Assembly (NCBI GenBank): GCA_016218905.1
Contig: JACRCS010001044.1
Location: 1-8,148, forward strand
DNA from: Deltaproteobacteria bacterium
GTDB taxonomy: Bacteria; Desulfobacterota_C; Deferrisomatia; Deferrisomatales; JACRMM01
Length of the DNA: 8,148 nt
Direction: 5' to 3'
Program-made: the position numbers and the translations under genes
In this document: piece by piece, positions 1 to 5,579 of the stretch
Layout: every line of letters starts with the position of its first letter
Position numbering within the stretch: the stretch's first letter is position 1
Notes under the pieces: model-generated
Told to the model about the DNA's origin: nothing
The model's database searches: none
Seen by the model: the letters and a program-made list of their open reading frames with translations, nothing else

Positions 1-47
1 GCGGCCGGACCGTGGGTGCCGGCGTCGTCACCCAGGTCATGGAGTAA
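1..47 (+). CDS. tuf: Elongation factor Tu, C-terminal end (partial)
   Basis: Only the last 14 complete codons and the TAA stop are present; the gene begins left of the window. The visible tail reads GRTVGAGVVTQVME, which matches the extreme C-terminus of bacterial EF-Tu, where GRTVGAGVV is close to invariant at the end of domain 3. EF-Tu is the cytoplasmic GTPase that carries aminoacyl-tRNA to the ribosomal A site; its catalytic G domain is outside the window. The stop lies 15 bases before the rpsJ start, so tuf and the S10 genes are probably co-transcribed, as in many bacteria where the str and S10 operons are fused. EF-G and other translation GTPases do not end this way. Identity is strong from the motif and context, but nothing can be said about the rest of the protein or whether a second tuf copy exists. 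Confidence 0.9.
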   Translation, partial: GRTVGAGVVTQVME

Positions 48-51
48 GTGC

Positions 52-56
52 GGGAG
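52..56 (+). promoter_or_regulatory. Shine-Dalgarno site deciding the rpsJ start
   Basis: GGGAG lies six bases before the ATG at 63. The alternative in-frame GTG at 48 precedes this site and has no good Shine-Dalgarno sequence of its own, so ATG 63 is preferred. Confidence 0.6.
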
Positions 57-62
57 CGCGAG

Positions 63-371
63 ATGACGAGCGACAAAATCCGTATTCGCCTCAAGGCTTA
101 CGACCACAAGCTCCTGGACCAGTCGGTGACGGAGATCCTCGACGCAGCCAAGCGGACGGGAGCTCGAGTTTCGGGGCCCATTCCACTGCCCACCGAGATC
201 AATCGGTACTGTGTGTTGCGGTCGCCCCACATCGACAAGAAATCGCGGGAGCACTTCGAGATTCGCACTCACAAGCGGCTTCTCGACATCCTGGATCCCA
301 CGCAGCAGACTATCGACGCGCTCATGAAGTTGGATCTGTCTGCCGGCGTGGACGTAGAGATCAAGCTCTAA
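63..371 (+). CDS. rpsJ: 30S ribosomal protein S10 (NusE)
   Basis: This 102-residue protein is the usual length for S10. It belongs to the head of the 30S subunit and in many bacteria also serves as NusE, which pairs with NusB in transcription antitermination of rRNA operons. The sequence shows the family pattern: [18 protein letters not shown] near the N-terminus, [19 protein letters not shown] in the middle (residues 38-56), [18 protein letters not shown] following, and the [12 protein letters not shown] tail. An in-frame GTG at 48 would add five residues, but ATG 63 has GGGAG at correct spacing and yields the typical length. The gene follows tuf by only 15 bases, so there is no room for a long untranslated S10 leader of the kind that mediates L4 autoregulation in Escherichia coli. 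Regulation must differ or act elsewhere. Identity is effectively certain. Confidence 0.97.
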   Translation: MTSDKIRIRLKAYDHKLLDQSVTEILDAAKRTGARVSGPIPLPTEINRYCVLRSPHIDKKSREHFEIRTHKRLLDILDPTQQTIDALMKLDLSAGVDVEIKL

Positions 372-422
372 GAAGGATGGGCGTGCGCCCGAGAGCGACG
401 CGAGGAAGGTAAGGGAGCGCCG

Positions 423-1049
423 ATGGCCAAAGGAATCATTGGAACGAAGCTCGGGATGACACAGGTCTTCATCGGCGGCGAAGATCTGATCCCGGTTACC
501 GTTGTTCAGGCCGGGCCTTGCACCATCGTGCAGAAGAAGACCAAAGCGGTGGACGGATACGACGCCATCCAGCTCGGGTTCGGCGACGTAAAGCCCCACC
601 GGCTCAACAAGCCCACGCTGGGACACTTCAAGAAGGCGGACGCCACGCCCACCCGGCTGCTCAAGGAGATCCGGGTCGAAGACGCGGACCAGTACGAAGT
701 CGGTCAGGTCATTCGTGCCGACATCTTCAAGCCCGGGGATCGGGTGGACGTCATCGGCATCAGCAAGGGCAAGGGCTTCCAGGGCGTGATGAAGCGCCAC
801 GGCTTCGGAGGCGGCAGAGGCAGTCACGGTTCGATGTTCCACCGCGCGCCGGGCGCCATCAGCGCCCACGAGCAGCCCGGGCGGGTCTTCAAGGGCAAGA
901 AGCTCCCCGGCCACATGGGCGACCAGCGCGTGACGGTTCAGAACCTCCAGGTGGTGGACGTGGACCTGGACAAGAACATCATCCTGCTGCGGGGAGCCGT
1001 CCCCGGCGCCAAGAACGGGGCGATCGTCCTGCGAAACGCCGTGAAGTAG
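423..1049 (+). CDS. rplC: 50S ribosomal protein L3
   Basis: The 208-residue product is L3, an early-assembling large-subunit protein whose long loop reaches toward the peptidyl-transferase centre. It opens with MAKGIIGTKLGMTQVF, the classic L3 start. The central signature GKGFQGVMKRHGFGGG begins near residue 116 and leads into RGSHGSMFHRAPGAI, followed by RVFKGKKLPGHMG near residues 154-166 and RVTVQNLQVVDVD. AAGGGAG at 411-417 precedes the ATG by five bases. At the position corresponding to the glutamine that PrmB methylates in E. coli L3, this protein appears to have Glu150, so that modification is unlikely; the alignment was made by eye. The gene follows rpsJ after 51 bases and precedes rplD, the standard S10 order. 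The identification is certain. Confidence 0.98.
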   Translation: MAKGIIGTKLGMTQVFIGGEDLIPVTVVQAGPCTIVQKKTKAVDGYDAIQLGFGDVKPHRLNKPTLGHFKKADATPTRLLKEIRVEDADQYEVGQVIRADIFKPGDRVDVIGISKGKGFQGVMKRHGFGGGRGSHGSMFHRAPGAISAHEQPGRVFKGKKLPGHMGDQRVTVQNLQVVDVDLDKNIILLRGAVPGAKNGAIVLRNAVK

Positions 1050-1070
1050 GCGAGACCCGGGCGCGGGATC

Positions 1071-1075
1071 AGGAG
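1071..1075 (+). promoter_or_regulatory. Shine-Dalgarno site deciding the rplD start
   Basis: AGGAG ends five bases before ATG 1081. It overlaps the alternative GTG at 1075, which therefore cannot use it, so the ATG is the better start. Confidence 0.65.
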
Positions 1076-1080
1076 TGAGC

Positions 1081-1695
1081 ATGAAAGCACCGGTTTTGAA
1101 CACCGCGAAGGAAGAGGTCGGTACCATCGACCTGAGCGATCCGGTTTTTGGCGGAGAGGTGAACGAGGGCCTCCTGTGGGAGGTCGTGCGGATGCAGCTG
1201 GCCAACCGCCGGCAGGGCACCCACGACGTGAAGGGCCGCAGCGAGGTGAGGGGCGGAGGCAAGAAGCCGTGGCGCCAGAAGGGCACCGGCCGCGCCCGCT
1301 CCGGCTCGAGCCGCTCTCCCGTCTGGCGGGGCGGGGGGACGGCCTTCGGGCCCACCCCGCGGAGCTACGCCTACTCCATGCCCAAGAAGAAGCGGCGGGC
1401 GGCCCTCTGTTCGGCCCTGGCCGCGAAGGCGAGAGACGGCGAGCTCGTGGTGCTCGACTCCCTCGAACTCCCCGGGATCAAGACGAAGGCCCTCGCTTCG
1501 GCCCTGAAGAGCCTCGGCGTGGAGAGCGCGCTCGTCGTTATCCCCGCCAAGGACGAGGTGATGGAGAAGTCGGCCCGGAACATCCCCTGGGTGAAGGTGC
1601 TCCGGGTGGAAGGGCTCAACGTATACGACATCCTCCGCCACGAGAAGCTCGTGTTTCTCCGCAGCGCCGCGGAGAAGCTCGAAGGAGGGTTCTAA
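1081..1695 (+). CDS. rplD: 50S ribosomal protein L4
   Basis: The 204-residue product is L4, which binds 23S rRNA early and sends an extended loop into the peptide exit tunnel. In E. coli it also represses its own operon by transcription attenuation and translation control. The loop region is unmistakable at about residues 42-95: NRRQGTHDVKGRSEVRGGG, then KKPWRQKGTGRARSGSSRSP and WRGGGTAFGPTPRSY. The KKPWRQKGTGRARSGS core shows no deletion of the type associated with macrolide resistance. The C-terminal half carries the globular fold, including VEGLNVYDIL near 177-186 and KLVFL. ATG 1081 was chosen over GTG 1075 because of AGGAG spacing. L4 binding to an upstream S10 leader cannot work in the E. 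coli way here, since rpsJ lies directly behind tuf. rplW begins three bases after the stop. Confidence 0.97.
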   Translation: MKAPVLNTAKEEVGTIDLSDPVFGGEVNEGLLWEVVRMQLANRRQGTHDVKGRSEVRGGGKKPWRQKGTGRARSGSSRSPVWRGGGTAFGPTPRSYAYSMPKKKRRAALCSALAAKARDGELVVLDSLELPGIKTKALASALKSLGVESALVVIPAKDEVMEKSARNIPWVKVLRVEGLNVYDILRHEKLVFLRSAAEKLEGGF

Positions 1696-1698
1696 GCC

Positions 1699-1992
1699 GT
1701 GTCCAGGAGCTACTACGACGTCCTGAAGCGCCCGCTCATCACGGAGAAGGGGACCCTCCTGCGGGAGCAGGCGAACGTGGTCGTCTTCGAAGTCGACCGG
1801 GTCGCCACCAAGGCGGAAGTTCGGATGGCGGTGGAGAAGATCTTCTCGGTCACCGTCGAGGGCGTCCGTACCGCCATTGTCCGGGGAAAGAACGCCCGCA
1901 TGGGCAAGTTCGCCGGCCGAAAGCGCAACTGGAAGAAGGCGTACGTGACGTTGAAGGAAGGCGACCGGATCGAGTTTTTTGAAGGAGTCTAG
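1699..1992 (+). CDS. rplW: 50S ribosomal protein L23
   Basis: The 97-residue product is L23, which sits at the exit of the peptide tunnel and is the docking site for trigger factor and signal recognition particle. It begins SYYDVLKRPLITEKGTL; Glu16 in ITEK corresponds by eye to the glutamate (E18 in E. coli) needed for trigger-factor binding. The middle reads DRVATKAEVRMAVEKIF, and the C-terminal signature is RKRNWKKAYVTLKEGDRIEF at residues 74-93. The start is GTG, three bases after the rplD stop. Its Shine-Dalgarno sequence GAAGGAGGG at 1681-1689 lies inside the last codons of rplD, which suggests translational coupling. Downstream is the unusual 136-base repeat-filled spacer, so rplW is the last gene before a break in the otherwise tight packing. 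The identification is certain. Confidence 0.97.
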   Translation: MSRSYYDVLKRPLITEKGTLLREQANVVVFEVDRVATKAEVRMAVEKIFSVTVEGVRTAIVRGKNARMGKFAGRKRNWKKAYVTLKEGDRIEFFEGV

Positions 1993-2001
1993 GAACAGCG
2001 G

Positions 2002-2114
2002 TTAGCTATTAGTTTCCGGCGTGATCGGTCATCGGTTATCAGTTATCAGGAGTGAGAGCCGACAACCGAAAACCGAGAACCGAAAACCGCCAACAGCGAT
2101 CTGCTAATAGCTAA
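2002..2114. repeat. Composite heptamer inverted-repeat element in the rplW-rplB spacer
   Basis: The spacer holds no gene. Its outer arms are a perfect 11-base inverted pair: TTAGCTATTAG (2002-2012) and CTAATAGCTAA (2104-2114). Inside, a left array with period seven (ATCGGTC, ATCGGTT, ATCAGTT, then ATCAGG; 2024-2050) is followed by the spacer AGTGAGAG. A right array then reads CCGACAA, CCGAAAA, CCGAGAA, CCGAAAA (2059-2086). The two arrays are largely complementary, with about one or two mismatches per heptad, so the RNA could fold into a long imperfect hairpin closed by the 11-base outer stem. The outer arms also have period seven (TTAGCTA), and TTAGCTA, TCAGTTA and TCGGTTA all fit TYRGYTA. 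No thymine run follows the hairpin, so it is not a standard terminator. There is no transposase and no clear target duplication. A related element lies at 7671-7721. Confidence 0.85.
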
Positions 2115-2119
2115 TGATT

Positions 2120-2124
2120 GGAGG
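2120..2124 (+). promoter_or_regulatory. Shine-Dalgarno site of rplB beside the repeat
   Basis: GGAGG sits four bases before ATG 2129, a slightly short gap, and only five bases beyond the outer inverted-repeat arm. Folding of the repeat could therefore change access to this site. An upstream in-frame ATG at 2114 overlaps the repeat arm and has no such site, so it is rejected as the start. Confidence 0.7.
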
Positions 2125-2128
2125 TTAT

Positions 2129-2953
2129 ATGGCCATCAAACGTTTTCGCCCAACCTCGGCCGGCCGGCGCTTCATGACGGTCTCCAAGTTCGAGGAGATC
2201 ACGGCGAGCGAGCCCGAGAAGAGCCTGTTGGAGCCGCTTCGGAAGACCGGCGGGCGCAACAGCCGAGGCCGGGTCACGAGCCGTCACATCGGCGGAGGGC
2301 ACCGGCGGCGGTACCGGGTGATCGACTTCAAGCGAGACAAGCGCGGCGTGCCCGCGAAGGTCTCCTCGATCCAGTACGATCCCAACCGGAGCGCTCGGAT
2401 CGCGCTCCTTACGTACCTCGACGGGGAGAAGCGCTACATCCTCTCGCCCAAGGAGCTCAAGGTGGGCGACCGGGTGATGGCGGGGCCGGACGTCGAGATC
2501 CGCCCCGGAAATGCCCTGCCCCTCGGCCAGATTCCGCTCGGCACGCTCGTCCACAACGTCGAGATGAAGCCCGGGAAGGGCGGTCAGATGGCCCGAAGCG
2601 CGGGGACCTACGCGCAGCTCATGGCCAAGGAAGGCGAGTACGCCGCGCTCCGGCTGCCCTCCGGAGAAGTCCGGAAGGTCCAGATGGCCTGCTACGCCAC
2701 CGTCGGCCAGATCGGCAACGAGGAGCACGAGAACCTGAGCTTCGGCAAGGCGGGGAAGACCCGCTGGCTCGGGATTCGGCCCCACGTGCGCGGCGTGGCC
2801 ATGAACCCGATCGATCACCCGCACGGCGGGGGCGAGGGCCGCACTTCGGGCGGACGCCACCCGGTAACTCCGTGGGGCGTGCCCACGAAGGGCAAGAAGA
2901 CGCGTACCAATAAGCGCACGAGCCAGTACATCGTGCGTCGGCGCAGCAAGTAG
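2129..2953 (+). CDS. rplB: 50S ribosomal protein L2
   Basis: The 274-residue product is L2, a large RNA-binding protein close to the peptidyl-transferase centre that forms an inter-subunit bridge and aids subunit joining. It opens [18 protein letters not shown] and has the [20 protein letters not shown] stretch at residues 41-60. The C-terminal signature [14 protein letters not shown] lies at about 225-238; His230 corresponds by eye to the functionally important histidine (E. coli His229). It is followed by [16 protein letters not shown] and a basic tail. The length matches the family (about 273-277). ATG 2129 was chosen over ATG 2114 because GGAGG lies just before it and because MAIKRFRP is the usual N-terminus. 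The gene follows the repeat-filled spacer and is spaced nine bases from rpsS. The identification is certain. Confidence 0.98.
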   Translation: MAIKRFRPTSAGRRFMTVSKFEEITASEPEKSLLEPLRKTGGRNSRGRVTSRHIGGGHRRRYRVIDFKRDKRGVPAKVSSIQYDPNRSARIALLTYLDGEKRYILSPKELKVGDRVMAGPDVEIRPGNALPLGQIPLGTLVHNVEMKPGKGGQMARSAGTYAQLMAKEGEYAALRLPSGEVRKVQMACYATVGQIGNEEHENLSFGKAGKTRWLGIRPHVRGVAMNPIDHPHGGGEGRTSGGRHPVTPWGVPTKGKKTRTNKRTSQYIVRRRSK

Positions 2954-2962
2954 GAGCTTTCC

Positions 2963-3244
2963 ATGGCGCGATCCATCAAGAAGGGACCCTTCGTCGACGA
3001 CCACCTGGCGGACAAGGTGGCAAAGGCGCGGGAGACCGGCGATAAGCGGGTCATCAAGACCTGGTCGCGGCGGTCGACCATCACGCCGGCGTTCATCGGG
3101 TTCACCTTCGCGGTGCACAACGGAAAGACCTTCGTTCCCGTCTTTGTGACGGAGAACATGGTCGGTCACAAGCTGGGCGAGTTCTCTCCCACGCGGACTT
3201 TCCGGTCGCACGTGAAGGGCGAAGGCAAGGGCAAGAAGCGATAA
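2963..3244 (+). CDS. rpsS: 30S ribosomal protein S19
   Basis: The 93-residue product is S19, a protein of the 30S head that works with S13 and contacts A-site tRNA and the 50S subunit. It starts [15 protein letters not shown], continues with [19 protein letters not shown] at about 31-49, and has the hallmark [20 protein letters not shown] at 51-70. [16 protein letters not shown] and a short lysine-rich end follow. AGGAG at 2952-2956 overlaps the rplB stop codon and lies six bases before the ATG, so initiation is probably coupled to termination of L2 synthesis. The length and order (rplB-rpsS-rplV) are standard, with nothing odd in the sequence. The identification is certain. Confidence 0.98.
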   Translation: MARSIKKGPFVDDHLADKVAKARETGDKRVIKTWSRRSTITPAFIGFTFAVHNGKTFVPVFVTENMVGHKLGEFSPTRTFRSHVKGEGKGKKR

Positions 3245-3256
3245 TCACTCACGGCC

Positions 3257-3261
3257 GGAGG
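3257..3261 (+). promoter_or_regulatory. Shine-Dalgarno site deciding the rplV start
   Basis: GGAGG directly abuts ATG 3262, leaving no spacer, but lies six bases before ATG 3268. This favours the second ATG, two codons downstream. Confidence 0.65.
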
Positions 3262-3267
3262 ATGACC

Positions 3268-3600
3268 ATGGAGGCAGGAGCCAGCCTGAGGCTGCTGAGG
3301 ATGTCCCCGCGCAAGGTCCGCCTGGTGGCGGATCTGGTGCGCGGCAAGAGCGCGGCGCAAGCGGTCAGCACGTTGCGGTTCACGCATCGGGCGGCCAGTG
3401 CCCCGTTGAAGAAGCTGATCGAGTCCGCCATCGCCAACGCGGAAAACAACCACGGCCTGGATATCGACACGCTCTGGCTCAAGGAGATCCGCGTCGACGA
3501 GGGGCCGACGCTCAAGCGCTTTCGGCCGCGCGCGCAGGGCCGTGCTTTCCGAATCCGCAAGCGGACCAGCCACGTTTCGGTCGTCCTGGCCGAGCGGTAG
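3268..3600 (+). CDS. rplV: 50S ribosomal protein L22
   Basis: From ATG 3268 the product is 110 residues, the same length as E. coli L22. L22 helps shape the exit tunnel through a long beta-hairpin. The sequence shows MSPRKVRLVADLVRGKSAAQ at 12-31, IESAIANAENNHGLDID at 51-67, and the hairpin region VDEGPTLKRFRPRAQGRAFR at 76-95 with KRTSHVSVV following. No deletion or insertion is seen in the hairpin tip, the usual site of macrolide-resistance changes. An ATG six bases earlier would add Met-Thr but is too close to the GGAGG site. The gene lies 23 bases after rpsS and 19 before rpsC. The family identification is certain; the start is likely. Confidence 0.97.
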   Translation: MEAGASLRLLRMSPRKVRLVADLVRGKSAAQAVSTLRFTHRAASAPLKKLIESAIANAENNHGLDIDTLWLKEIRVDEGPTLKRFRPRAQGRAFRIRKRTSHVSVVLAER

Positions 3601-3607
3601 CTGAAAC

Positions 3608-3614
3608 AGGAGGT
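3608..3614 (+). promoter_or_regulatory. Near-perfect Shine-Dalgarno site for the TTG start of rpsC
   Basis: AGGAGGT matches the anti-Shine-Dalgarno consensus and lies at proper distance from TTG 3620. A strong site may compensate for the weak start codon. No ATG or GTG near this point gives the conserved S3 N-terminus. Confidence 0.75.
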
Positions 3615-3619
3615 GGGAG

Positions 3620-4279
3620 TTGGGTCATAAGGTTCACCCGTACGGGTTCCGCGTCGGCATCAACAAGCCCTGGCTCTCGCGCTGGTACGGCGCCCGGGAC
3701 TACTCGAAGACCCTCCAGGAGGACCTGAAGCTGCGGGGCTTCCTGAAGAAGGAGCTCGATCAGGCCGGCGTCTCCACGATCGAGATCGAACGGGTCGCCA
3801 ACAAGGTGCGGGTGGACATCCACACGGCCCGGCCCGGGATCGTGATCGGCAAGAAGGGCGTGGAGATCGAGCGGCTGCGCAAGGTCCTCGGCGAGAGGAC
3901 GAACCGCGAGGTCTTCATCAACGTCCGAGAGGTGAAGCGCCCCGAGCTCGACGCCCAGCTCGTAGCCGAGAACATCGCTTCCCAGCTCAAACGGCGCGTG
4001 AGCTTCCGCCGGGCCATGAAGCGGGCGGTCACCTCCGCGATGAAGCTCGGCGCGGAGGGCATCCGGGTCAACTGCGCGGGCCGCCTGGCCGGCGCCGAAA
4101 TCGCCCGGACCGAGTGGTACCGTGAAGGCCGGGTGCCGCTCCACACGCTGCGCGCGGACGTCGACAACGGTTTCGCCGAGAGCTTCACCACCTACGGCGT
4201 CATCGGGGTCAAGGTGATCATCTTCAAGGGTGAGCTCCTCGGCGATGCGGAAGGTCCGAGACTGACAAGGGGTAAGTAA
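3620..4279 (+). CDS. rpsC: 30S ribosomal protein S3
   Basis: The 219-residue product is S3, which lies on the solvent side of the 30S head near the mRNA entry tunnel and takes part in mRNA helicase activity. It begins [20 protein letters not shown], the conserved S3 start, read from a TTG codon. The type II KH domain has its GxxG loop as GKKG at residues 77-80, inside [16 protein letters not shown]. The C-terminal S3 domain shows [20 protein letters not shown] at 147-166, and then [17 protein letters not shown] and [16 protein letters not shown]. The domain reads DVDNGFAE where many S3 proteins have DIDYGFAE, a small deviation. The length is within the bacterial range, slightly shorter than E. 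coli (233). rplP starts two bases after the stop, so the genes are likely translationally coupled. Confidence 0.98.
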   Translation: MGHKVHPYGFRVGINKPWLSRWYGARDYSKTLQEDLKLRGFLKKELDQAGVSTIEIERVANKVRVDIHTARPGIVIGKKGVEIERLRKVLGERTNREVFINVREVKRPELDAQLVAENIASQLKRRVSFRRAMKRAVTSAMKLGAEGIRVNCAGRLAGAEIARTEWYREGRVPLHTLRADVDNGFAESFTTYGVIGVKVIIFKGELLGDAEGPRLTRGK

Positions 4280-4281
4280 CC

Positions 4282-4704
4282 ATGTTGATGCCCAAGTCCA
4301 CCAAGCACCGCAAGCAGATGAAGGGCCGCCGTACCGGGCTGGCCTACCGCGGTTCGAAGGTCAACTTCGGCGACTACGCTCTCCAGGCCATGGAAGACGC
4401 CTGGCTGACGGCGCGTCAGATCGAGGCGGCTCGTATCGCGATCTCGCACCACATCAAGCGGGGCGGGCGCGTCTGGATCCGGGTCTTCCCCGACAAGCCC
4501 GTCACGAAGAAGCCTCTCGAGACCCGCATGGGAAAAGGGAAGGGAGCCCCCGAGGCGTGGGTGGCGGTCGTCCTGCCCGGCAAGGTGCTCTACGAGGTGA
4601 AGGGCGTCACCGACGATCTCGCGCGCGAGGCCCTGCGCCTGGCCGCGCACAAGCTCCCGATCAAGACGCGCATCATCATGAGAGAGGACGTCCATGAGTA
4701 CTAA
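4282..4704 (+). CDS. rplP: 50S ribosomal protein L16
   Basis: The 140-residue product is L16, a late-assembling protein between the A-site tRNA elbow and the central protuberance of the 50S subunit. The N-terminus [20 protein letters not shown] is typical, including the MLMPK opening, which supports this [23 protein letters not shown] at 61-80 runs into [17 protein letters not shown]. Arg82 in RMGKGKG corresponds by eye to the arginine hydroxylated in E. coli L16. The tail reads [18 protein letters not shown] at about 115-132 (REALR from 115). AAGGGGT at 4267-4273 precedes the start, within the last codons of rpsC. The final 11 bases overlap the start of rpmC, so the two genes are tightly coupled. 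The identification is certain. Confidence 0.98.
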   Translation: MLMPKSTKHRKQMKGRRTGLAYRGSKVNFGDYALQAMEDAWLTARQIEAARIAISHHIKRGGRVWIRVFPDKPVTKKPLETRMGKGKGAPEAWVAVVLPGKVLYEVKGVTDDLAREALRLAAHKLPIKTRIIMREDVHEY

Positions 4705-4891
4705 AGAGCTTCGGGAGCTCTCGAGCGAGGAACTGCTCGGCAAACAGGGAGAGCTTCGCCAGGAGCTCTTGAACCTGCGGTTCCAGCACGCCACGAGGCA
4801 GCTCGAGAACACCGCAAGGCTTTCCCAGGCGAGGCGGGAGATCGCGCGGATCGCGACGCTCCTCACCGAGCGGGAACAGAAGAAGGCTTGA
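4694..4891 (+). CDS. rpmC: 50S ribosomal protein L29
   Basis: The 65-residue product is L29, a small, mostly helical protein that packs near L23 at the tunnel exit. The sequence [17 protein letters not shown], then [20 protein letters not shown] at 21-40 and [17 protein letters not shown], is the full L29 pattern of two antiparallel helices. It begins inside rplP: its ATG lies 11 bases before the end of that gene, in another frame. The site AGAGGA at 4683-4688 is five bases upstream of the ATG, so re-initiation by ribosomes finishing L16 is plausible. The protein ends in a lysine-rich tail (EQKKA), and rpsQ follows after a short gap. Small size and high charge are normal for the family. The identification is certain. 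Confidence 0.97.
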   Translation: MSTKELRELSSEELLGKQGELRQELLNLRFQHATRQLENTARLSQARREIARIATLLTEREQKKA

Positions 4892-4894
4892 GGG
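4890..4894 (+). promoter_or_regulatory. Shine-Dalgarno site deciding the rpsQ start
   Basis: GAGGG overlaps the rpmC stop codon and lies seven bases before ATG 4902, but only one base before ATG 4896. A second possible site, GAAGG at 4882-4886, could serve ATG 4896. The choice is therefore likely but not secure. Confidence 0.5.
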
Positions 4895-4901
4895 TATGGA
4901 G

Positions 4902-5165
4902 ATGGCCGAGAAGAAGCGGGGCTTTCGGAAGCGCAGGATCGGCGTCGTCGCCAGCGACAAGATGGACAAGACCGTGACGGTCGTCGTCCAGGGTCGCAAG
5001 AAGGACCCGACCTACAAGAAATACGTCATCCGGTCCAAAAAGTACAAAGTCCACGACGAGGAGAACGCCTGCCGCACCGGGGACAAGGTCCTCATCGAGG
5101 AGACCCGGCCGCTCAGCAAGGACAAGCGCTGGCGCGTCAAAGAGATCCTCGAGCGAGCGGTCTAA
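4902..5165 (+). CDS. rpsQ: 30S ribosomal protein S17
   Basis: From ATG 4902 the product is 87 residues; an ATG at 4896 would add Met-Glu. S17 is an early-binding, OB-fold protein that contacts the lower body of 16S rRNA. It reads [20 protein letters not shown], then [20 protein letters not shown] at 21-40, [19 protein letters not shown] at about 47-65, and the signature [18 protein letters not shown]. The second ATG is preferred because [10 protein letters not shown] is a common S17 N-terminus and because GAGGG is well placed for it. The gene sits between rpmC and rplN, marking the S10-to-spc transition; in E. coli this is an operon boundary. Here the 27-base gap to rplN shows no promoter or terminator that I can recognise. 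Family identity is certain. Confidence 0.97.
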   Translation: MAEKKRGFRKRRIGVVASDKMDKTVTVVVQGRKKDPTYKKYVIRSKKYKVHDEENACRTGDKVLIEETRPLSKDKRWRVKEILERAV

Positions 5166-5192
5166 GCTCCCGGGCCGGGTCAGGAGAAAGCG

Positions 5193-5561
5193 ATGATCCA
5201 GCAGGAAACGATTCTCAATGTCGCGGACAACTCCGGCGCGAAGCAGGTCTACTGCATTCGAATCGTCGGAGGCTCGAAGCGCAAGTACGCGAGCCTCGGA
5301 GACATCATCACAGTCTCCGTGAAGGAAGCCATCCCGAATAGCAAGGTGGCCAAGGGCTCCGTGATGAAGGCCGTGGTCGTGCGCACCGCCAAGGAAGTGA
5401 GGCGGCCGGACGGCTCCTACATCCGCTTCGACGACAACGCCGCCGTGCTCATCAACAAGGACGGCGAGCCGATCGGGACCCGCGTCTTCGGCCCCGTGGC
5501 GAGGGAGCTCCGCGCCAAGAACTTCATGAAGATCATCTCCCTGGCCCCGGAAGTGCTGTAG
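5193..5561 (+). CDS. rplN: 50S ribosomal protein L14
   Basis: The 122-residue product is exactly the usual L14 length. L14 lies at the subunit interface, contributes to bridges with 16S rRNA, and in many bacteria is the target of the silencing factor RsfS. Signatures are clear: [20 protein letters not shown] at 1-20, [19 protein letters not shown] next, [19 protein letters not shown] at 70-88, and [20 protein letters not shown] at 95-114. AGGAG at 5182-5186 lies six bases before the ATG. L14 is the first gene of the classic spc operon in E. coli; here it continues directly from rpsQ with a 27-base gap. Nothing is missing or unusual in the protein, and the identification is certain. Confidence 0.98.
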   Translation: MIQQETILNVADNSGAKQVYCIRIVGGSKRKYASLGDIITVSVKEAIPNSKVAKGSVMKAVVVRTAKEVRRPDGSYIRFDDNAAVLINKDGEPIGTRVFGPVARELRAKNFMKIISLAPEVL

Positions 5562-5579
5562 GCAGGAGGAGCGCCGCGG

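Noticed and set aside
379..390. GGGC/GCCC hairpin in the rpsJ-rplC gap as a regulatory element.
   Set aside because: A four-base G+C stem is common by chance in this composition and has no supporting feature. Similar four-base stems in the rplC-rplD and rpsQ-rplN gaps were dropped for the same reason.
1176..1982. A 268-codon plus-strand open frame across rplD and rplW.
   Set aside because: It is an arginine- and glycine-rich frame-shifted reading of those genes, not a protein.
2024..2086. The heptamer arrays as a CRISPR array.
   Set aside because: Units are seven bases long with no spacers between them and lie in inverted arms. CRISPR repeats are longer and separated by unique spacers.
2024..2091. 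The spacer hairpins (here and at 7671-7721) as transcription terminators.
   Set aside because: Neither is followed by a thymine run, the stems are imperfect, and essential co-directional genes continue directly downstream.
1994..2098. The 7-base direct repeat AACAGCG (1994-2000 and 2092-2098) as a target-site duplication.
   Set aside because: The copies do not flank the element symmetrically: one is outside the left arm and one is inside the right arm. A 7-base match in about 100 bases can be chance.
2111..3211. A 366-codon open frame on the minus strand opposite rplB and rpsS.
   Set aside because: It is a G+C-driven shadow of two unmistakable ribosomal protein genes, has no recognisable family features and no convincing start site. 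The same applies to the 305-codon minus-strand frame at 4863-5780 and others.
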